This document shows positions 56,850 through 64,000 of a DNA stretch of 64,000 nt, in pieces; position 1 is the first letter of the stretch; the number at the start of each line of letters is the position of its first letter. Below the pieces are notes generated by a model, which was not told the DNA's origin, searched no databases, and worked only from the letters and a program-made list of their open reading frames with translations. The stretch covers positions 28,417,037 to 28,481,036 of the forward strand of contig CM026426.1 of assembly GCA_014871385.1 (NCBI GenBank), given 5' to 3'. The stretch comes from Ceratodon purpureus. Taxonomy: Eukaryota > Streptophyta > Bryopsida > Pseudoditrichales > Ditrichaceae. Position numbers and translations under genes: made by a program.

Positions 56850-57990
56850 TAGTCTTCCTCCTCGTCATTCCAGTTCATCGAGATTCCATGCGATTCGAAG
56901 TTTGCCATGGCAGCAATCACAACATCTTCGGGTATTAGATGGGACTTTGGGGGCCCCTCATGCGTAGTTTTCTTGGTCCTATGAGTGTATACAACGGATT
57001 TACACTCCACCCACTCCGCAAGAGTCAACTCCCTTTCCCACCGTCTTGTCCAGCACTCTCTCGCAACCTTCTTCTTACCTTCCTTCTTGCCCTTCATCGG
57101 AGTCCACCATTCAACCTTGAACTTACCGTAATTAGGACCAGACTCTGTTATAACAGGCTCTATCGCCCTACCCATCCAAATGGGTAGGTGGTCTTCCTTA
57201 CACGGACGACAGAACACCTAATCGCCACGTAAAACGTCACGATATGGGTTAAACACAGACTTCGGCCTAGAGTTTTTCGGACCACAGAAAGGATAGGGCT
57301 CCACCTCATCCTCGTCACCGGGACGAATATCCGGATCCGGTATATATTCGTCCTGTGCATCGAATGTGGTGACGTGGTCCCGCTTCCTGTCTGAGATAGG
57401 GGGGCAAGCATCCTTGAGGTGGCCCACTAGGAACCAAGGAACCAAGGAAATTGGGGGTACTGGTGATAAAAACGTAACAATAAAATGCAATTTTTCTATT
57501 GGTCCAGGACCTAGGAAACCAGGAAGTCTCAACTTTATCCTTGGGAAACGGTTCAGGCATGTCTAGGGTTTCAAGGTGTGCTTCATTGTTTGGCTTGCTC
57601 CCCTTTGCCGTAGGTGTCGCATCGGCTCTTTCCTTCTCTATCACAGTTCTCTGGCTTTTTGTTACGGCTCTCAATGTTTGTAGCAACGACTCTAAGCACC
57701 TTCGATATTAGAGCCCCAACGAAGAGGTAATGTTTCACTATCTTTTCAATTCACAAAGTTGCATATCCAAGCTTTGTGCGTTGTTTCATGTGCAATGGAT
57801 TCAGTAATCTTTTGCTTCTGTTGTTTGTGCTTTTCAGTACCTGACTTGAGAATTTTCCTTACGATATCTTGTTGGGTTCTAAGATCAGAACTCGAATCAC
57901 AAAACGTAGGGGAAGCAGTGGGTCTTTTCTTTGTCTTCTTGTCGATGCCTGCTGCTTTCACCCTTTTCGACCCAGTGGGTTCTCGAATTT
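56849..57990 (-). pseudogene. Broken minus-strand gene with a Trp-rich reader-like domain
   Basis: Reading right to left: a Lys-rich exon-like frame (about 57990-57746), a second (57686-57528), then after a plausible CCTAG acceptor a frame from 57426 to 56849. The last is split by TAG 57220-57218 between RGD and VFCRPCKEDHLPIW. Around it the sequence (VLRGD, VFCRP, LPIWMGRAIEPV, FKVEWWTP, ECKSVVY) resembles the small beta-barrel, BAH/Tudor-like modules seen in chromatin readers and some transposon proteins; this is inference from pattern. Internal donors are weak, so the exon model is loose. Confidence 0.35.
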
Positions 57991-58734
57991 TTTCGTTTGC
58001 TTAGACCTCCCATTTTCTCTCATACTGCTGATAGGTTAAGAATCAAAGGAAAATGGTTAGGTCCAGAATTCAGTGTGGATACATGTTACACGTCAATTTC
58101 ATAAATGTGAACTCCTTTTTGAGAGCCTGGAATGACTCAATTCCGCATTTTAAAGATCCCCTTGTAGTACAAAGTGATTTAGCATTGGGTTGTATCAGAA
58201 GCTGTCGTTGTTTTCTTTTTCGGTTTAGGTTGTCCCAGAATGTAGATGAATTGAGCAGTATTGTCGTCCCTCGTTATCTTGTATACCTGCACTTGATAGC
58301 CTTTGTAGCGATTTAGTAATGATTTAACAATGCACGTTGTATGAATAACAGCAGGTAAAGGAGAAAGTGGAATTTTTTTTTGGTGCCAAGTACTGGGTAC
58401 TGATTCGAATTTGTGTTTTTCATGGTCTATATAGTGGGTTGCAAACCTGTTATAGAGAGTAGCCTTTTTTTACAACTCGTGGTCACGTAGAAAGGCTCAG
58501 AGTAGTCTTTAGAATTCTGAGTCACTGAAATTAATGTCATCTCGAAGGAAGGAATCTGGGTATAATTTAAATATTCTCTGTTGTCGATGTGTTTCTGAAA
58601 ATGACGTGTAACACTCATGCATTTTCTCTGATATGTTTTTTTATTTGACTTAGTCAGCTTCGTTACTATGTTCACAGATTTGTTTTCATTACATACTTCT
58701 TGCTAACTGCTTGGCTTAATGTGCCTTTTTGTAG
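57991..58734. other. Spacer before the RING gene
   Basis: No supported gene. The first exon(s) of the RING gene should lie here or further left, because the recognised exon begins at an acceptor (TTTTTGTAG ending 58734) in phase 0, but I cannot pick a donor. Confidence 0.3.
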
Positions 58735-61700
58735 GTTGTTTACGACCTAGAGTACTTCACTAAACGGCAGGGTCTCCGTGGGGATGGACTTATCGTGAAG
58801 ACATTGGATATTGTTGTAACTATAGAAGAAATCACACAGTTTCTTGGCACACGGTTTGATAAGAATGGGTGGAAGATCTTACCTCCTCGTGTGACTACCG
58901 AGTCCCAGCGGTGGATTGGTGACCTTTACCGCCGAGTGTTTCGAAAGGACATTCGTTCTATGAATGACACCATCTCTCTAGAATTCGCAAGGGGTGTCGT
59001 TGCTGAGTCAAAGAAAATCAAAGTTAACTGGGCAGCCTATGCCGTTGCAGCAAGTTCCAAGCGACGGAATTTGATATTAACAAGAAAGGCCAGGTCCCAA
59101 CAACTCGGTGTTCCCCAGAAGAGAGTGAACGGTAGAGTTGGTCCGGATTTTACTGTGGTCTCTCAAGTCCCCAGTGTAGGAGTCCCAGGAAATGGATTAG
59201 GAACACTTCCTGTAAATTCCGAGCCCAACTCTGCCGTGACTATTGACGTTGGTATAGGAAGCCATTCGGGCTTTAGAGAACCTCCACCTATTCGTGTTTC
59301 TCCCTGTCCATCGGTTCCATTGCCATCCCGTGTTGGTCGTCCTCTAGGTTTGAAGGGGAGGATGGAGTCTGCGTCTTCTAGCAGACGTCGTGTCAGAGTT
59401 TCTCCTAGCGGTTTACTCACTGCTTCAGAGCAAACTGCCATCACTGATGCAGTGGAGAAGACTATCACAAGGGTACACCACTTGTTAGTAGACAAACAAA
59501 ATTACTACTTGTCAAGGAAAGAAAGGTTGAAGGTTTTAGAACGAGAGAGGGACGATAAGGAGTTAGAGCTTAGGCGTGCTAAATTAATGCGGGATGATAG
59601 GCAGAGTCTGTCTGACGAGGCATTGGCGGAGGTTCAGCGAGTCAAGTTGGCATTAGAGGAGTCTTCTAAGTACGTCGACCAGTGGACAAATTGCTTAGGG
59701 AGTGAAGGTTTAGACCTATCATCTACTTCTGGTTTAGAGGAAAGTGAGGAGGATTTGCAAACTAGAGTTGCAGATTTGCAGCAACAACTTCTATGTGAGG
59801 AAAGGAACAGTAGACAGACACGTTTGAAATTAGAAGCTACTGTAGCAGACTATGAGAGGTGTAACGAGGGAATGCAAGTTTTTCAAAAGCGATATGATTC
59901 TTTACTTGAGAGCCAGCTTTGTACGAAGAAGTTTCTTGTCTCTGTATCCGAGTATCTTACTAGACTCAAGGCAGGTATTTTGGATAGTTTCAGGCCGACA
60001 CCAATAGAGAGGCTCAAAGATCATGAGAAAACCAACATAGTGTACGTGGAAAACTGTCCTGCTTGTGGGGAACATTTTCACTGCAATGACATCGTTGTTG
60101 CCTCCTGTGGACACTGCTACCATCCTTTCTGCATTAGTTCACTTTGTTCGAAGTCTAGAACCTGTATAGCTAAGTTTTGCAACGAGGAATTTGATTCGCA
60201 GTGGCGACTATCGTTTGGCTTTACGGAACCAGAGAGGGCTCCACCTTCTTCTACCGATGCAGCAGTTGGAAGCCCAAACGATGCTGCAATGTCTGGTAAG
60301 ACTCCTCTACTGCAACCAAGGGCCTCTTCTTTGCATCAAAAAATTTTCCTAAAGATTTTTTTTTTTTTATTCCGCTGTCATTCATTACTGTTAGTTCTTT
60401 GACTGTACCGAGGCATGGGACGTTTAGAACGGACACTTACTATATGTACAGTAAGGAATGGAATTCCTAGTGATTCCTATGCCATGTTCCTTGAATTCTT
60501 TTCAAGTACTTGCATCACGATGTATTTCCAAGGATAATAACAGGTATCCTGTCCAGTAGTATCGGTAACTCCCTGAACCCACTCTGAAATTTGTTAGAAA
60601 CTTTAGATGTTCCTTTCTTTCCTTACTGGATTACTTTCACTAGTACTCGGTCATGATTTTTTCCTTCCTTTCCTGGGAACTGTGGTACTGGCGAATGCAT
60701 CATTCCATGCTCTTGTTCCCATTTCTTCCTTTCCTATTTCATGTTTCACAGACTTTCCTTTGTAAATGAGTACCTTCGGGATCAGTTCCTTTTACGGAAG
60801 GAGTGTCTCCTTGGGTACTACAGTATTCACAGGAGCATAATTTCCGTATCTGCTATTTTTCCTGTGTGCTTGGAAGTATTTTTTGGAACACGAGATTAAT
60901 AGTACTATGTTTTTTATTTTCCTTGTCTTCCTGCGAGAGTTTTGGTTCCTATGTCCTGTATGGTTTAGGATTCCTAGAACTCTTTCTTTCCAGGAGTAAA
61001 ATCTCCTAGTCGAAAAGGATAAGTACTTGTAGTAGGAACTTGTTTACTTGATTTATAGTGATTTATATTAGATTCCTATTCCAGGAATTAAATCATGGAA
61101 ATACGTATTCCTTTCACTGACAGTGGTTGATGTGGCATTGCTTTGCACTGATTTGTATAGATGTCCAATCAGCGGATTCTGACTACCCAATAGGACATGC
61201 TCACGATATACAATCTGCTTCGCCAGCTCTACAACAACCTAATACTGATGGAGATTGGGGGGACGCTCGACAGAAGAACAGTTCGCTTGTTTCACCAATT
61301 AATTCGCAAGATTCTGAAGACAAGATTGCATGCTCCATATGCCACCAAGCTGACCCTGTCATGTTTGCTCTAGAGGTAATATCATGGACTTTACAAAGCT
61401 TACAATATTGTTAGTTGTGGTATTATTTTGTTGTTTACATGGAAGTTTAAATACTAATAATTTGTGGTCCTTTGACAAAAAATTGTTGTTCTTGAACCAG
61501 CCTTGTGGGCACGATGGAATCTGCAAGACATGTGCAAATGAAATTCTGGTCTGTCCTGAGTGCTCAACCACCGTGGAGGGATCTAAAGATGCGCAAATGA
61601 GATGTCAGCTGAAACCTTTGGCTTTAGGTTCCGCTTTTAATTCTAGTGTCGATCCTGACGTCGAGGCTACACCTAGTAGGTCTAATGGTACTAGGCTAAA

Positions 61701-62268
61701 AAGTAATGCAAGCATGGAGATCTTTGGAGGTACAGAACCGGATTTGGAGTCAGGTTCTGATGAATCATCCTCCGATGATGAGGAGGCTCTACTGAGCACG
61801 CCATCAACGTTTGTTTTAAACAAACCAAGACGCTTATCTGCTGGTGTAGAAAGACAAGGAATTGTTGGTGAACAGGGCCCTAGTACTGAAGACACATGTG
61901 GCGGTGACATTCCTGTGGAGGACAATGTACAGTTTGTGGAGGGTAACGCTCAAGAAATTTTTGAAACTGAACAAGTGTTGGATTTAGAAAGTTCTGCGAG
62001 GGCTGACGATAGATTAGAATTCGAGTCAACACCTACTCTAGTCAGTCCAGCGGAGCTAGTGGTCCAGGAAGTTCCAGAGTATGTAGAGAATGAAGAAGGT
62101 GATTGTCCAACACTCACTAAAAAGGTAGACAATAGCAATGTGGAGGATCGACCGAGAATCATCTCAAAACGACGTAACCCGACTGAGCCTAGTAACTGTC
62201 CCAAGAGAAATTTGCGAAAGGATGGAAAGACTGATGTCTTGGTGACATCCCAGAAGAAAGAGGTTTAG
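58735..62268 (+). CDS. Coiled-coil protein with two RING-like fingers, three visible exons
   Basis: Exons 58735-60295, 61161-61375 and 61501-62268 join in phase (1, then 0). The protein has a globular start (VVYDLEYFTKRQG), a Pro/Ser-rich linker, a long charged coiled coil (about 59510-59900) and a Cys/His finger near 60055-60180 (CPACGEHF, CGHCYHPFC, then C...C). A C3HC4 RING is assembled across intron 2: CSICHQ from exon 2 with PCGHDGICKTC and CPEC from exon 3, which strongly supports that splice. A long acidic, Ser/Thr/Glu-rich tail follows. RING proteins usually act as ubiquitin ligases. The frame continues beyond TAG 62266-62268 for about 30 codons (RLLADQQAQ), so the stop may be secondary. 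Upstream exons are missing. Host gene or mobile-element gene cannot be decided. Confidence 0.6.
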
Positions 62269-63824
62269 CGACTTCTGGCTGACCAGCAAGCCCAGTCGAT
62301 CACGAAAGAATCTAGGGCTGGTAGAAGCAAAAGGAGTAGTTATCGAAAGTGAGTAGAAGAACCTTTCTTCAGGTTCATTGTTCGATTTTAGCTACTTCTG
62401 GTGTAATCAAAGTTTGTTTTTTATTCACGTTAACTTGGTTCAGAAATAACGTCCAAGTTTGAAAGACTTGTTTGATGTTTTGAAAATGAATAGGCCATGT
62501 ACAGACCACATTTTTAATAAGAGGCAGTTTCTTTTATTGGAGTGTACACTTATTAATGTATAGTTAGTTAAGCCCAGCCACAGCTGAGAGTGATTTGGGT
62601 GTGTTCCTCAAAATGTAAAGAATTTCTTGCATATCTGTTTGTGCAAATTGTACAACACACTGCCAATGACAACACAATTTTCTCTGCTAATTCATTTGAC
62701 AATATTAGTGACTTGTCGTACCACTTCGAAGCAAACCATCCCTGCTCCTTGGTAAGTCAGAACCGTTGACTTTTTGTTGATATGTCTACGCCCAAGACTG
62801 ACAGTGCTATTGTTTTCTGAATTCGTTGGTAGAAGCGCTTGATGTTTTCAATGGTTTTTTATACAAGTCAGCCTCTATGTTCTGTTTGTCACTAAGCATT
62901 TCTATTTAGCGAAATTAAACTTCAAAAACAAGGAGCATGATACAAATGCAAAGAAGTTTGTATTGCACAAGACTGCAATGTCACAATTTAATGAAAATCA
63001 GGTAAGGATCTAAAATCTTCGACTTCAAGTCCATAACATGAGAGCAAGACTTACAACTAAACAATTTCTAATAGCATCAGACTGTTCTGTATTTGTTTAA
63101 TCAGATCATCAACGAAATGAATGTCCAATGCTACTTTCCTTGTCACTCAGCATAAGTACAATAGGGCACTGTAAGTCTACGATCAACCCACACCCAACTG
63201 TAAAAAAAAAACACACGTTCCCTACAAGCACAATGAGACATCAGGGCAGCTACACATGAATAGAATTGTAAGCTCTACTTGCACAGAATCAGTAAACGCA
63301 TACTAATCTAAGAGAAGATTCTCCATGACTGTCCAGAGTATTAGATATCCAAACATTTATGCTTTCATAATAAGCATCCACTGTAAATTGAAATGTGTTT
63401 ATACTGTTTACTTTTTCTAGGATAAAAGTTGAACACACAGTATCTGTCACTGACTAGCCTATTATATCCTATGTACTACACCAACCGAGTCTATGTAAGC
63501 AAAACAAAAAGGAACTAGATACTCATGTCATGCTGAGTTCAAAATTTACAAACCGTAAGGAGAAACAAAGGGTCCCTCTGTCTGTAGATCAAAAATGAGT
63601 TACAAATCACATCCTTCACGACAAACGAACTTGTAACAAGTACTGAAATCCTTGGCCCAGGCATGTGCCTATGTCGGTGACTGATGTTGATCTTCAACTT
63701 CAACGAAGAACTGCGAAACCAAACGTATGTCAAGAATTTCTACTGAATTGTAAGTAGATGGGCAGAATTATACAAGGCAACATACGACACTAAATAATTC
63801 AGAACCAGTTCAAAATATACGTAC
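62269..63824. other. Spacer between two convergent genes
   Basis: No gene recognised except a probable short terminal exon of the minus-strand gene (acceptor TTTCGCAG near 63719). The rest is AT-rich intergenic DNA. Confidence 0.4.
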
Positions 63825-64000
63825 CTGGTCCTGTACAGGATTGGAAGTGTTCCTGTAGTATCCCGTTAGCTTTGCGCTTCTCTTCAATTTTTTTACACAA
63901 AGCTGTCAATGTGTCTGATGTTTCCTTCTCCTTCTCCGTAGCGACTGTCAGCTTGCTCTCTGCACATCTGAGAGCTGACTGTAGATACCGGACTTCACCT
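63825..64000 (-). CDS. Exon of a coiled-coil protein gene running off the right edge
   Basis: On the minus strand the only open frame gives 58 codons of Lys/Glu/Ala-rich, heptad-like protein (for example TVATEKEKETSDTLTALCKK), ending at a good donor CCAG-GTACGT (63824). The following acceptor (TTTCGCAG, about 63719) would add only a few codons before a stop, so this is probably the penultimate exon. Composition resembles the coiled coil of the RING gene, which it faces convergently. Confidence 0.45.

Noticed and set aside
57246-57252. GGGTTAA as right end of the piggyBac element
   Set aside because: The bases before it do not match the inverse of the candidate left end (CCCTTTAGCGCCC).
1-64000. 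CRISPR arrays, operons, bacterial promoters, rRNA genes
   Set aside because: Introns, LINEs, SINEs and plant telomere repeats show a eukaryotic nuclear context; no regular spacer-repeat array or rRNA-like sequence was seen.

Overview
The window reads as transposon-dense nuclear DNA of a streptophyte (land plant or charophyte alga). The reasons are degenerate CCCTAAA telomere-type repeats (29344-29393, 55077-55120), plant-type GT-AG introns of about 80-250 bp, an L1-type LINE with a zf-RVT tail, a Mutator-like element (MULE) carrying a Ulp1 protease, and tRNA-derived SINEs. A piggyBac transposase and an RNase H-bearing LINE with a 2A peptide make a flowering plant less likely; a bryophyte or Chara-like alga is a guess. 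I saw no convincing ordinary host gene.

Layout. 1-4650: L1-type LINE with ORF1 tail and frameshifted ORF2. 4651-8520: AT-rich DNA with short open-frame fragments and a candidate MITE (7412-7719). 8521-23752: a 15.2-kb MULE with 302-bp terminal inverted repeats (TIRs) and a perfect 9-bp target duplication. It carries a five-exon gene for a ~1677-aa zinc-finger/Ulp1 protein, a three-exon transposase gene on the opposite strand, two orphan small ORFs, and 31 copies of GTGACACT spread over TIRs, exons, introns and spacers. 24300-27110: spliced-looking leader DNA and a basic ORF. 27119-29860: GC-rich interspersed repeats, including an inverted pair around a telomeric tract. 29980-32244: hAT transposase pseudogene broken only by three in-frame stops. 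33243-34255: two ORFs overlapping at TGATG. 34948-42108: decayed LINE encoding 2A peptide, AP endonuclease, RT, a methyltransferase-like stretch, RNase H, a CCHC knuckle and a PD-(D/E)XK-like nuclease. 42110-43020: two tRNA-derived SINEs. 43021-45818: AT-rich spacer with (TA)n. 45819-54005: possible piggyBac end, an eight-exon repeat-rich gene, and a piggyBac transposase with one stop. 55677-64000: an orphan ORF, GTCGGC/GCCGAC palindromes, a broken minus-strand gene, a two-RING coiled-coil gene and the edge of a minus-strand coiled-coil gene.

How it works together: the intact system is the MULE. Transposase, Ulp1 protein and small ORFs share one unit whose DNA is saturated with a single short motif; by analogy with Arabidopsis VANDAL elements, a self-recognition or anti-silencing device is the leading hypothesis. 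Elsewhere elements are mostly inactivated by nonsense codons that look like Trp-to-stop or Gln-to-stop transitions, as expected of old methylated DNA.

All reading frames, splice sites and domain calls were made by eye; no database search was run.
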